The notes under the pieces: generated by a model
Database searches by the model: none
Told to the model about the DNA's origin: nothing
The model's input: only the letters and a program-made list of their open reading frames with translations
Position numbers and translations under genes: made by a program
Source: Companilactobacillus ginsenosidimutans
GTDB taxonomy: Bacteria; Bacillota; Bacilli; Lactobacillales; Lactobacillaceae
Assembly (NCBI RefSeq): GCF_001050475.1
Contig: NZ_CP012034.1
Location: 2,356,001-2,420,000, forward strand
DNA length: 64,000 nucleotides
Direction of reading: 5' to 3'
Part shown: positions 54,982 through 63,465 of the stretch, piece by piece
Layout of the letters: each line of letters starts with the position of its first letter
How positions within the stretch are numbered: position 1 is the first letter of the stretch

Positions 54982-55876
54982 ACGCTATCTGAAGTTCACT
55001 GTCCAGGAATCTGATAAGAAGATTCTGCGTAAGTTTCTAGTTCAGAAAAAGTTTTCTAACAGTCAGTTGAGCAATTTGAAAAATAATGATGGCATGATTT
55101 TCGTAAATCATAAATTACGTCACTTTGATTTCAAGCTGAAAACTGGCGACCAAATGTTAATTGTGATGGGTGAGGAAACACCTTCTGATTTGATCAAACC
55201 TATGGAAGGTCAACTTGACGTTGTTTTTGAGGATAAATACTTTTTAGTTATTAATAAACCACCTGGGATTGCTAGCTTGCCAGCAAAAGCTCGCACGAGT
55301 AAAACGATGGCAAATATCGTTAAATATTATTTACAACAAAAAGGTGAAAATGGCACGATCCATTTAGTAACACGATTAGACCGTGATACATCGGGATTGA
55401 TGGTCTTTGCAAAGAATTCATATGCGCATTCAATGCTTGACCAAATTCTTCACGGCGACCATTTTCAAAAATATTATTTAGCAATAGTTTATGGTCAGGT
55501 GTCACCATCTGAGGGCAAAGTTGACTTGCCCATTGGAATCGATCCAGACGAATTTTATAAGCGTGTGATTGATTATGAAAAAGGTAAACAGTCGCAAACT
55601 TTGTACCGCACAGTAGAGACTTTTTCTGATGCAAGCATGATTAAGCTGAAATTATTGACGGGTCGAACTCATCAAATTAGAGTACATATGAAAGCTATCG
55701 GACATCCAATTATTGGTGATTTTATGTACACGAAACATGCTGAACCATTAATCAACCGTCAAGCATTACACTGTACGGAATTAAAAATTGTTCATCCAGT
55801 TACTAACGAAACATTGGATTTAACTGCTTCACTGCCACAAGATATGACAGACCTTTGTCAAAAATTAAGGGGGTGA
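54971..55876 (+). CDS. RluA-family pseudouridine synthase
   Basis: A 301-aa RNA pseudouridine synthase. An N-terminal S4-like region (residues 15-75) is followed by INKPPGIASLPAKA and the catalytic Asp in HLVTRLDRDTSGLMVFAK (near residue 138), and then LLTGRTHQIRVHMKAIGHPI. It is equivalent to YjbO of Bacillus by context; the rRNA or tRNA target is not known. It overlaps both neighbours. Confidence 0.92.
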   Translation: MTTKRYLKFTVQESDKKILRKFLVQKKFSNSQLSNLKNNDGMIFVNHKLRHFDFKLKTGDQMLIVMGEETPSDLIKPMEGQLDVVFEDKYFLVINKPPGIASLPAKARTSKTMANIVKYYLQQKGENGTIHLVTRLDRDTSGLMVFAKNSYAHSMLDQILHGDHFQKYYLAIVYGQVSPSEGKVDLPIGIDPDEFYKRVIDYEKGKQSQTLYRTVETFSDASMIKLKLLTGRTHQIRVHMKAIGHPIIGDFMYTKHAEPLINRQALHCTELKIVHPVTNETLDLTASLPQDMTDLCQKLRG

Positions 55877-55881
55877 GTCAA

Positions 55882-57255
55882 ATGGACGAAACAGAAAGAA
55901 AACATTCTGAGAAGTTCGATGAACTCAAAACATATTTAGATAATGGGGATACTTTCAAATTTAGAAAGACTTATTTGGATATGCATTTTTACGATCAAAG
56001 TACTTTTTATCTCTCCTTAAAGAAGGATGAAAGATTAAAGCTTTATGATATTTTACGACCCAATGAAATGGGTGATATGTTTGACACAATTGAAGACGAA
56101 TTACCTGAAATTCCTGAATTTTTAGATGAGATGGACGTAAAGTACGCTTCAAAAATGTTGAATTATATGTATGATGATAACGCTGCCGATGTTTTGGAAC
56201 ATATGGACAAAACCCATGTGGATCAATTCTTGAGTGAAATGCCAACAAGCGATGCTAATAATTTGCGTGGCTTGCTACATTACGACACCGAAACCGCCGG
56301 TGGTATTATGACCACTGACTTTGTTCAATTTGATCAAGAAATTACTGCAGGCCAGGCAATTAAAAATTTGCGTCAATTTGCTGAAACTGCTGAAACTATT
56401 TATTATTTATACATTTTGGATGAGAATAAAGATTTAGTTGGTGTCATGTCTTTGCGTGATTTAATTATGCAAAAGTCTCAGACAGTTTTGAAAACGGTTA
56501 TGAACACTGATTTGATTACTGTAAATGTTGACGATGAACAGGCTGAAGTTGCTCAAGTGTTCAGAAGCTATGAGTTTCTAGCTTGTCCGGTTGTTGATCA
56601 TTCGAATAAACTAGTCGGAATTGTCACGGTTGATGATGTTATTGAAGTTATTGATGACGAAGCTCAACAAGACTATTCTGGTTTGGCTGGTGTTGACGTT
56701 GATGAGAGCATTAATGACAACCCATTCAAGGCAGCATCAAAGCGTTTGCCTTGGCTTATTACGCTATTATTATTAAGTATGATTACAGCAACATTAGTTA
56801 ACAGATATGAAGGATTACTTGCTCAAGCTAGTATTCTGGCGGTATTTATTTCTACTATTACTGGTACTGCAGGTAATGCTGGTACTCAAAGTTTGGCTGT
56901 TGCAGTCAGACGGTTAGCAATCGATGAAATTGATCGTAGTGACTTCTTTAAGTTACTCGGTAAAGAATTGTTAACAGGATTATTTACTGGAGTTGTTACC
57001 GGAGTTTCAATCTTTTTATTAGTTGGATTTTGGAAACACAACTTTGTATTGGGATTGGTAATTGGATTAGCAATGTGTGCAGCCATAACGGTCGCAAACG
57101 TTGCCGGAAGTTTTATTCCAATGCTGATGTCGCGGCTGGGATTTGATCCTGCCGTTGCCAGTGGGCCCTTTATTTCAACGCTTAGTGATTTGACTAGTGT
57201 ACTAATTTATTTCAGTATTGCAGGGATGTTCCTACAATATTTCGTTGGATCATAA
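55882..57255 (+). CDS. mgtE: Magnesium transporter MgtE
   Basis: A 457-aa Mg2+ channel. The cytosolic MgtE-N domain (about residues 20-125) is followed by two CBS domains (about 130-250, with TAGGIMTTDFVQFD and VGIVTVDDVIEVIDDEA). Five membrane segments follow, with the family pore sequence GTAGNAGTQSLAVAVRRLA near residue 330. The ATG at 55882 after GGGGGTGAG is preferred over an upstream frame opening inside rluD. Confidence 0.94.
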   Translation: MDETERKHSEKFDELKTYLDNGDTFKFRKTYLDMHFYDQSTFYLSLKKDERLKLYDILRPNEMGDMFDTIEDELPEIPEFLDEMDVKYASKMLNYMYDDNAADVLEHMDKTHVDQFLSEMPTSDANNLRGLLHYDTETAGGIMTTDFVQFDQEITAGQAIKNLRQFAETAETIYYLYILDENKDLVGVMSLRDLIMQKSQTVLKTVMNTDLITVNVDDEQAEVAQVFRSYEFLACPVVDHSNKLVGIVTVDDVIEVIDDEAQQDYSGLAGVDVDESINDNPFKAASKRLPWLITLLLLSMITATLVNRYEGLLAQASILAVFISTITGTAGNAGTQSLAVAVRRLAIDEIDRSDFFKLLGKELLTGLFTGVVTGVSIFLLVGFWKHNFVLGLVIGLAMCAAITVANVAGSFIPMLMSRLGFDPAVASGPFISTLSDLTSVLIYFSIAGMFLQYFVGS

Positions 57256-57256
57256 A

Positions 57257-57288
57257 AAAAGACGGACAATTTTGTCCGCCTTTTTGAT
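57257..57288 (+). terminator. Intrinsic terminator of the relQ-mgtE operon
   Basis: AAG-CGGACAA/TTGTCCG-CTT hairpin, followed by five T residues, 3 bases after the mgtE stop. Confidence 0.88.
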
Positions 57289-57343
57289 TTTAGGTAAATG
57301 TTATGTAATTAACGAACAAGTATCGATAAAATCAATTTTTAAT

Positions 57344-57511
57344 ATGTTTGGATTTCATATTTATCAAGTCCCAGGGAAATTTTATCTTAGCAAGGAATCC
57401 ATTAGCACAATAAATGGAGTATTGCAGCGAACTGATGAAATTGAAAAATTATACACACATGAAATATCATCTAATTTATCGTATTTGAAAATATTTGATA
57501 AAAGCACATAA
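57344..57511 (+). other. Doubtful 55-codon ORF
   Basis: The ATG at 57344 opens MFGFHIYQVPGKFYLSKE and ends in YLKIFDKST. The frame extends upstream through the mgtE terminator, so no promoter or ribosome binding site supports it. It could be the tail of a lost gene. No family is recognised. Confidence 0.2.
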
Positions 57512-57526
57512 CAGGCTAGGCATATT

Positions 57527-57570
57527 GAGCAAATAAATCTCACGTCGAAGATTTATTTGCTCACTTTTTT
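57527..57570 (+). terminator. Intrinsic terminator
   Basis: GAGCAAATAAATCT/AGATTTATTTGCTC, a perfect 14-bp stem, is followed by seven T residues. It lies just after the doubtful ORF. Confidence 0.75.
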
Positions 57571-57849
57571 TGTGAAAGTGAGCGTGATATGAATGTCGTT
57601 GGTTTTTATGACGCTTGACGCCGTGCATAAAAATGACAATTTCTATAAAATTACTAGTTCTCAAAGTAAATACAAGAATACTGAAATTTTTTGTCGGACT
57701 ATTGTTCTCCAAATTTAAATTTGACATTGAAGCAGGCATTTACTATGTAAAATTATTAACAAAAAGTTGACATATTTTTTACAATAAATAGACAAAAAAT
57801 ATACTTCTTATTGAGAAAATGGATTTATCAAAAAAAGGAGATTAAATTA

Positions 57850-58305
57850 ATGAAAAAAAATGTACTGATTAATATTTCTTTAGCCTCAGCTGTGCTCTTG
57901 GGCGCATTGTATTTCGGCACAAATAACGCCAATGCGGCACAAATTAGTTCAAACTCGGTCCAAACACAGCAAATAAGTGGTGGCAATACAGCAAATGACG
58001 AAGATTCTAGTACGGTCCATATTGATTATGGATTGACTGATGATAATGGTCAGATGCTGAATGTAATTAATAATGGATTCTTAACCGGTGATTTTGCTCA
58101 AGATAGGAGACTACTTACTGGTATTAAAATTTCTGCTCATCCTTATGCTCAAGTTTATCGCTGGGACAATGGACTACATAAAACACAACGTGGATTAGCA
58201 TACGGTAGTGAATGGGCATCATATTGGAGACCAGACATCAATATGTGGCAAGTTTCAGGTAATGAATTTATTCGTATTAGCGATGCATATGTTGTTAAAC
58301 CCTAG
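57850..58305 (+). CDS. Small secreted SLAP-domain protein
   Basis: A 151-aa protein. The signal peptide (MKKNVLINISLASAVLLG ... ANAAQ) is cleaved near residue 30. A Ser/Thr/Gln-rich spacer follows, then one SLAP-like wall-binding domain (AQVYRWDNGLHKTQRGLA, WQVSGNEFIRISDAYVV). AAAAAAGGAG precedes the ATG at 57850. It is similar in build to the 26.5-kb SLAP protein. Its role is probably cell-wall attachment or envelope modulation. Confidence 0.72.
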   Translation: MKKNVLINISLASAVLLGALYFGTNNANAAQISSNSVQTQQISGGNTANDEDSSTVHIDYGLTDDNGQMLNVINNGFLTGDFAQDRRLLTGIKISAHPYAQVYRWDNGLHKTQRGLAYGSEWASYWRPDINMWQVSGNEFIRISDAYVVKP

Positions 58306-58469
58306 GACTTATGAAACAAAAATTACAATTTGATATTGTTCCCAAAAGCAGATATTATAAGTTTTTATTTATAATTAGAAGCCATGGTAAATCAGAGATG
58401 AGATATCTAGCATAATAACAAAGATTTTCAGACTCTACCATGTATAAATGAGTGGGCTGATGATGACAT

Positions 58470-58509
58470 ACCCTCCTTGAATTTGTAAATTAAATTCAAG
58501 GGGGTTTTT
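58470..58509 (+). terminator. Intrinsic terminator of the SLAP gene
   Basis: CCCTCCTTGAATTT/AAATTCAAGGGGG forms a 13-bp stem (with one G-T pair) followed by five T residues. Confidence 0.82.
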
Positions 58510-58920
58510 CATTTCAATAAAAGTCAATTTCTAATATGAAATAACTAATCGTTGCAAAGTCAATGATTTACTATTTAGTTAATCAATTCTGTGTTGCAAT
58601 ATTATTAACTGTTCTTCAATTGAACCTGTATATATTAACTAGGGTATGAAACCTAATCAATTGTCTGAATCAGATCATAGAATCTGAGATGTTGAGTATA
58701 AGTAAATATATCTCGGTAATTTTTTTCTTTCAACTAATTAGCAATTGATATTTTTTTATCTGCCTGAACAGGATGATGTTTTACTAATGGAATTGAAACA
58801 CTTTATCTATATCGGTTTAATAATCATTTTATATTTAATATCATCAAATAACTTGTTATATTGCTGGAATTGTTTGATTCGGACGACTATGTTTATTGAA
58901 AATACATCGGAGGCATTATC
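58510..58920. other. Gap without recognisable gene
   Basis: AT-rich DNA before the large DUF1906 gene. A frame opening at 58745 (MIFFYLPEQDDVLL) runs into that gene in another frame and lacks a ribosome binding site. GGAGG at 58909-58913 belongs to the next gene. No promoter stands out. Confidence 0.5.
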
Positions 58921-61038
58921 ATGGATGAATGGGTTCTTAAAACTCAAAAATGGGTCAATAGTAAATATTCTAATGTATCAGGGTATACTAAGTGCCCTGA
59001 AAATGGCAAAACAGGATGGAGTACCATTTATTCTCTGAGAGAGGGTTTGCAACATGAATTGGGAATCTCACCAGTATCTTCCGGGTATGGGAAAACAACT
59101 GAAGCCGCTGTTTCCACCATCCTAAGTAGTTTAGTAGTTGGTTATCATAATAATATTGTGAAATTAATACAAGGTGCGTTTTGGTGTAAGGGTATTAATC
59201 CATACGCCTTTGATGGTCAATTTTCTGAAGACACATGCAGAGCGATTAAGTCTCTGCAGAAGAATGCTGGTGTTACTAGTAATGGAGTTATGACTGGTGA
59301 TTTGATGAAGGCATTATTTGATATGAGTGCTTTTGTACTCGTTCCAGGAGGTTCATCGAAAATCCGTTCTATGCAACAATATTTAAATGGATCATATAAT
59401 CAGTATTTTGGTATTTTACCTTGTGATGGTATTTATCAAAGAGATACAAATACAGCATTAATATATGCTCTTCAAGCGGTTGAGGGAATGGATCCTTCAA
59501 CGGCGAATGGGTTCTACGGTCCTGGGACCATCAATAAAACCCCAACCTTGCGTAGTGGTGATTCTGGCCCAGCGGTTAGAATATTGCAATATGGTTTATT
59601 AGTAAATGAAGAGTACGGTGGTCCATTTGATGGTGTGTTTTCTGCTTCTGTAACAAGTGGAGTTATTTCTTTCCGTAAGTTTATGAAACTACCACCATAT
59701 AATGATATTGCCGACCTGACAGTAATAAAGGGGTTGTTGACCAGTAACGGTAATACAAATAGAGATTCCATTGCATGCGATACATCAACACAATTGAATT
59801 CAAGGCAAATTGAACTTCTTAAGAAATATGGATTTTACGTTGTCGGAAGATATTTGACAGGAACTGTTGGTGTTGGACCACAACGGAGAGATAAACATTT
59901 AACAAATTCAGAAATAAGCTTGATTAATAAGGCAGGACTTAGTATCTTTCCAATTTATCAAGATGGTGGCTGGGATCAAGATTACTTTACTTCAAAACAA
60001 GGAGTTAAAGATGCTAGACTAGCCAGAAGTGCTGCATTAAAGTTAGGCTTCCCAACTGGTTCTACTATTTATTTTGCTGTCGATGTTGATGTTGAAGGAG
60101 GAAATATTCAAGGGACTGTAATTCCATATATTAGATCAGTTAGTAATAATTTGTATGATTTTAAGGTTGGAATATACGGGACTAGAAATGTGTGCAGTCA
60201 AGTATTGAAGGCAGGATATGCAAAATCATGTTTTGTTTCTGATATGTCCACCGGATACTCGGGTAATCTTGGATTTAGAATGCCAGATAAGTGGTCGTTT
60301 GATCAGTTTATTGAATACTCTATTGGTGATTTGCCAATAGACCAAGTAGCATCGTCAGGAAGGGATGACGGTGTGAGGAAATTTCAACATATTTCAATAC
60401 CAACTAACAATGCAGTTAAAGAATTATTGGGTGATATTAAGTTTAGTTGGGAAAAGAAAATACACCTTGCAGATTACGGCTGGCTTTCAATGGAGTTTTT
60501 GGCGACTAAACAGATCAATTTGAACAGTGGCAATCACGGTGTAATATCTATAAAGAATGGGAAAATTTCATTATCGGCACTAAGTAGTTGGTTTTCAGGG
60601 CATTACGGAACATCCGAGTCGTTTGGTAAACTGGTTTTTGACCAGATTGATAAGGTTAAGTTTATTTCGAAAATTAAAAATGGGGCACTTGAAATTTCGT
60701 CAACATTAAAATCGAACTTTGAGTATGCTGTAGAATTAACATTCACTGTTTTTGAATTAATGAAGGGGCCGATTGATGATGCATTTTCGTTGACACTTCA
60801 AGCAACGATTAAACCCAAGGAAATTCCCGGATTACTGGAAGAAGTTGTTCAAGAATTAAATGATAGCTTTTTAGGCAAATATGGGACGCCAGTAGCTGGG
60901 GGATTGGTAGTGGTTGCTGTAGTAATCATAGCTGCTCCTGGAGTTGAGTTGGCTGGACTTGCTGGTATGGTATTGGAATTTGCAGATGCAATGATTACCT
61001 TTATTTCATCAGCAATCACTACACTAGGGTTTGCTTGA
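58921..61038 (+). CDS. Large DUF1906 (glycoside hydrolase-like) protein with peptidoglycan-binding repeats and hydrophobic C-terminus
   Basis: A 705-aa protein. Residues about 75-140, 145-195 and 205-260 look like peptidoglycan-binding-type repeats (AFDGQFSEDTCRAIKSLQ, CDGIYQRDTNTALIYAL, GPFDGVFSASVTSGVISF). Residues about 280-485 are a DUF1906/Rv2525c-like barrel (SIACDTSTQLNSRQIELL, VVGRYLTG, FPIYQDGG, IYFAVDVDVEGG). Residues 490-705 are unassigned and end in two hydrophobic segments. There is no signal peptide or wall anchor. GGAGG lies 7 bases before the ATG. It could be a lysin-like or non-classically exported wall enzyme; the function is inferred from domains only. Confidence 0.75.
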   Translation: MDEWVLKTQKWVNSKYSNVSGYTKCPENGKTGWSTIYSLREGLQHELGISPVSSGYGKTTEAAVSTILSSLVVGYHNNIVKLIQGAFWCKGINPYAFDGQFSEDTCRAIKSLQKNAGVTSNGVMTGDLMKALFDMSAFVLVPGGSSKIRSMQQYLNGSYNQYFGILPCDGIYQRDTNTALIYALQAVEGMDPSTANGFYGPGTINKTPTLRSGDSGPAVRILQYGLLVNEEYGGPFDGVFSASVTSGVISFRKFMKLPPYNDIADLTVIKGLLTSNGNTNRDSIACDTSTQLNSRQIELLKKYGFYVVGRYLTGTVGVGPQRRDKHLTNSEISLINKAGLSIFPIYQDGGWDQDYFTSKQGVKDARLARSAALKLGFPTGSTIYFAVDVDVEGGNIQGTVIPYIRSVSNNLYDFKVGIYGTRNVCSQVLKAGYAKSCFVSDMSTGYSGNLGFRMPDKWSFDQFIEYSIGDLPIDQVASSGRDDGVRKFQHISIPTNNAVKELLGDIKFSWEKKIHLADYGWLSMEFLATKQINLNSGNHGVISIKNGKISLSALSSWFSGHYGTSESFGKLVFDQIDKVKFISKIKNGALEISSTLKSNFEYAVELTFTVFELMKGPIDDAFSLTLQATIKPKEIPGLLEEVVQELNDSFLGKYGTPVAGGLVVVAVVIIAAPGVELAGLAGMVLEFADAMITFISSAITTLGFA

Positions 61039-61181
61039 AAAAGCGAAGATTTAGAAGTAGTAAATTTTAATAAGAACCCAGACTGAAGGTATTGTCACTA
61101 TTGTGATTCGACTCTTAAGTTTGTGGGATAAGTTTTCAAAATTAAACCAATCCTTACTGGAGCTAATTTTATGCACTGGAT

Positions 61182-61235
61182 GGTCGAAAAGATTCCGGTA
61201 TTCTCCCGGTGTCTTTCCGACCAATTTTTGTTTTT
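61182..61235 (+). terminator. Terminator-like hairpin after the DUF1906 gene
   Basis: GGTCG-AAAGA with TCTTT-CGACC encloses a CCGG/CCGG stem, followed by a T-rich tract. It lies about 145 bp after the stop codon. Confidence 0.75.
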
Positions 61236-61280
61236 ATTAGTTGTTATGATCATACACATACTCTTCAAGTTATGAAGTGA

Positions 61281-61496
61281 ATTAATCCATCTGATCCAAA
61301 AGTATCATGTACATATTTATACTGGCAAAGTGTTGTGGGCCCCATTATCCCATATGTTTTTATTATTTGTTTTATATCTTTAGAGAAGATAGAGGGGGCC
61401 AAAGTATTTCTTCATGGGGATAAGACTAATGTGAAAAAAATCCACACCATTTCTGATGTGGATAATGATCTAATTAGTCTCATCAATACGCATTGA
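61281..61496 (+). pseudogene. Possible gene fragment without start
   Basis: A 71-codon open stretch directly after a TGA reads NPSDPKVSCTYLYWQSVVGP, then a hydrophobic stretch (YVFIICFI), then SLEKIEGAKVFLHGDKTN and ISDVDNDLISLINTH. No start codon or ribosome binding site is suitable. It may be the remnant of a membrane protein. Outside this and the two hairpins I see nothing in 61039-61655. Confidence 0.25.
61434..61463 (-). terminator. Minus-strand terminator
   Basis: ATCCACA/TGTGGAT with a 10-base loop is followed on the minus strand by seven T residues. It would end a transcript from the membrane-protein gene at 61656-62297, about 190 bp past its stop. Confidence 0.65.
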
Positions 61497-61655
61497 CATA
61501 AAGACGAAGCCAAATATTTTACAATTCGATTTGTCGCAGGGCCGGTTTAGGTCATAATATTCATCTGAACTCAGTACTAATATTTGATTGTTTAATAATA
61601 CATTGTTTTCGGGAAATATATGAAATCTATAATATTTATATACAGTAGGGAAAGT

Positions 61656-62297
61656 TTATCCATTTTTTATAATTATTGTATCATGTCCGATTAGTTTCTT
61701 TAATTCCATTGCAGTCGCGGCAATTCCGGTGTTATGTTCGTTTTTTTCAACTACTAATATGCGGTATTTTTCATAAAAAAAACGTTCTTGATTAGATGAT
61801 GGTCCCACTATAATAAAGTATTTGCTTGAGTCAATTATAAATCGGAACTTTGGCTGTTTGGGATTTTTTAACCAATAGTATTTTGATTTGTTCTTTATTT
61901 GTTCTTGTATTGAAGAAATGAATTGTGATAGCTTTTCATCAGTTGAGTTAGGTTTTGAAAAAATTTGTTCCAATAGTATTGATGGTTCTTCGATGAATAT
62001 TACACTCATTCCATTTGAGTGATGTTTTACAAATCTCTTTTGCAAAGAATATAACATTAAGAAAATTCCAAAGGTAAACATAACTGAGATGAGTATTTCA
62101 TGTAGTATAAATTGTCCCCACTTTTCATTATTCTTTAGAATTTTATGTATATCAATGTATGCTACAAACATTAGGTCTAGAAACCAGATGATCTGCAGTA
62201 CCTGAATTCTATGTGTTAATCCAGACAGTATCTTTTTTGATCTTATTAATTTGAATATATCATCGCAATCTTGTTTCGTAAGGTTGTTTATGAACAT
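61656..62297 (-). CDS. Two-span membrane protein, unknown
   Basis: A 213-aa protein with hydrophobic segments near residues 32-50 and 66-86, and a cytoplasmic-looking C-terminal domain of about 120 residues (FIEEPSILLEQIF, KYFIIVGPSSNQERFFYEKY, GIAATAMELKKLIGHDTIII). No family is recognised. AGGTGAGG lies before the ATG at 62297. It converges with the DUF1906 gene. A role as a partner or protective protein for that gene is only a positional guess. Confidence 0.6.
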   Translation of the reverse strand: MFINNLTKQDCDDIFKLIRSKKILSGLTHRIQVLQIIWFLDLMFVAYIDIHKILKNNEKWGQFILHEILISVMFTFGIFLMLYSLQKRFVKHHSNGMSVIFIEEPSILLEQIFSKPNSTDEKLSQFISSIQEQIKNKSKYYWLKNPKQPKFRFIIDSSKYFIIVGPSSNQERFFYEKYRILVVEKNEHNTGIAATAMELKKLIGHDTIIIKNG

Positions 62298-62719
62298 GGG
62301 ACCTCACCTTTCAAATTTGTGTATTCCTAATTGTCTCACAGAAATTTGTCGAGTGTTACATTGAATCTGATATAAATCAATAAAAAAAAAGTATTGAAAT
62401 GGCCCACGAGAATCATTGACCATCTCGAAAAGAAATTCATGATTCCCTCTGATTTCTGTGTATTATCTAGTTGATAAAGTTTATTTATTTTTTGGGTAAT
62501 ACATACCCTTAATTGAATTTTGGGCGTATTAACAGTGAAATTTATGATTTGAAGATGCACTCAAGAATCGACTCATGTTGAGATCGTGTTAGACGTGGTT
62601 AATATTAAAAAAAAGCTCAACGAGTAAACAAATGGTTCGACAAGCCTCAGCGTCAGACTATCTTGATAAATTACGGTGATTTACAAATTAATTGTGTGTT
62701 GGAACCCAGTGATGGTGGT
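62298..62719. other. Gap without recognisable gene
   Basis: A minus-strand frame at 62336-62560 (74 codons) has no ribosome binding site and no recognisable features, so I do not call it. No strong hairpin or repeat was seen. Confidence 0.45.
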
Positions 62720-63334
62720 TTATTCCTTACTGACATTTCCAATCCATTTATAATGCTTAAAATCAGACTTTTTAGAATGTCCTACAACATTTTTTTTATA
62801 TTTTATCGTAGCATATAACCCTTTTCGAAGTTCGTTTCCAGAAACCATCCTTGAATCCATTATTCCAGAATATGCACAATTTTGTGCTGAATCAATAGTA
62901 GATTTTTTTTGGTTTTCGTTATTATCAAAAAATTCGTTATTTACTTTTATCTCTATTTTGTTATTACTCAAGTACTCAATCGAGTGAATTTTATCAGAGT
63001 ATTTATATCCTATGTTTGGATCTCCGTTGCTTAAATGTTTTTTATCATCTGCTAAAGACTCCGCAATTGCAATGTTGATTTTCCTTATTTTTTCTTCACT
63101 GATATTAGACCCAAGTTTCTTTTGTCTGTGTTGCTTTCCTTTCGATACACTTTTTGTGATAGCTTCAGGGTTTGTAACGTCATACATAATTATTGTCCCA
63201 GATGTTAGGAGGAGAATAATACTTAATACCGTTGCATACTTAACTAATTTTTGAGTGTCGTTATGTCTAATTTTTAACCAAAGTGAAATTAAAGCTATTA
63301 ATAAAGCAATTATCAGTAATATTAAAACGATCAT
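62720..63334 (-). CDS. Membrane-anchored protein with exported domain, unknown
   Basis: A 204-aa protein with two N-terminal membrane segments (about residues 1-18 and 33-51) separated by LKIRHNDTQKLVKY. A basic region (KGKQHRQKKLGS) and a hydrophilic C-terminal domain with one Cys (QNCAYSGIMDSRM) follow. The ATG at 63334 follows AGAGAGG and is preferred over an upstream frame opening at 63400. No family is recognised. It is next to the 213-aa membrane protein on the same strand, 420 bp upstream of it. Confidence 0.58.
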   Translation of the reverse strand: MIVLILLIIALLIALISLWLKIRHNDTQKLVKYATVLSIILLLTSGTIIMYDVTNPEAITKSVSKGKQHRQKKLGSNISEEKIRKINIAIAESLADDKKHLSNGDPNIGYKYSDKIHSIEYLSNNKIEIKVNNEFFDNNENQKKSTIDSAQNCAYSGIMDSRMVSGNELRKGLYATIKYKKNVVGHSKKSDFKHYKWIGNVSKE

Positions 63335-63465
63335 GGTAACCTCTCTGAAAATGTATTTGTATCTATGTACATCGTACAAAAGAGGTTGCATCAAATCCAT
63401 ATGGATTTGATATAATAAATCATTATTTATATAGTAAAAACCACAGATGTTTAAAATGTTTTTAA

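Noticed and set aside
57218..57511. 97-aa ORF starting inside mgtE
   Set aside because: Its first third is out-of-frame mgtE sequence and the mgtE terminator; only the later part could be real, and it is listed as doubtful.
58383..58442. Hairpin CATGGTA/TACCATG with a 46-base loop after the SLAP gene
   Set aside because: Seven base pairs around a long unstructured loop are expected by chance in AT-rich DNA.
58745..59038. 97-aa ORF before and overlapping the DUF1906 gene
   Set aside because: Its second half is an out-of-frame reading of a strong gene, and it lacks a ribosome binding site.
62336..62560. 74-aa minus-strand ORF
   Set aside because: No ribosome binding site, no domain, and composition like random AT-rich translation.
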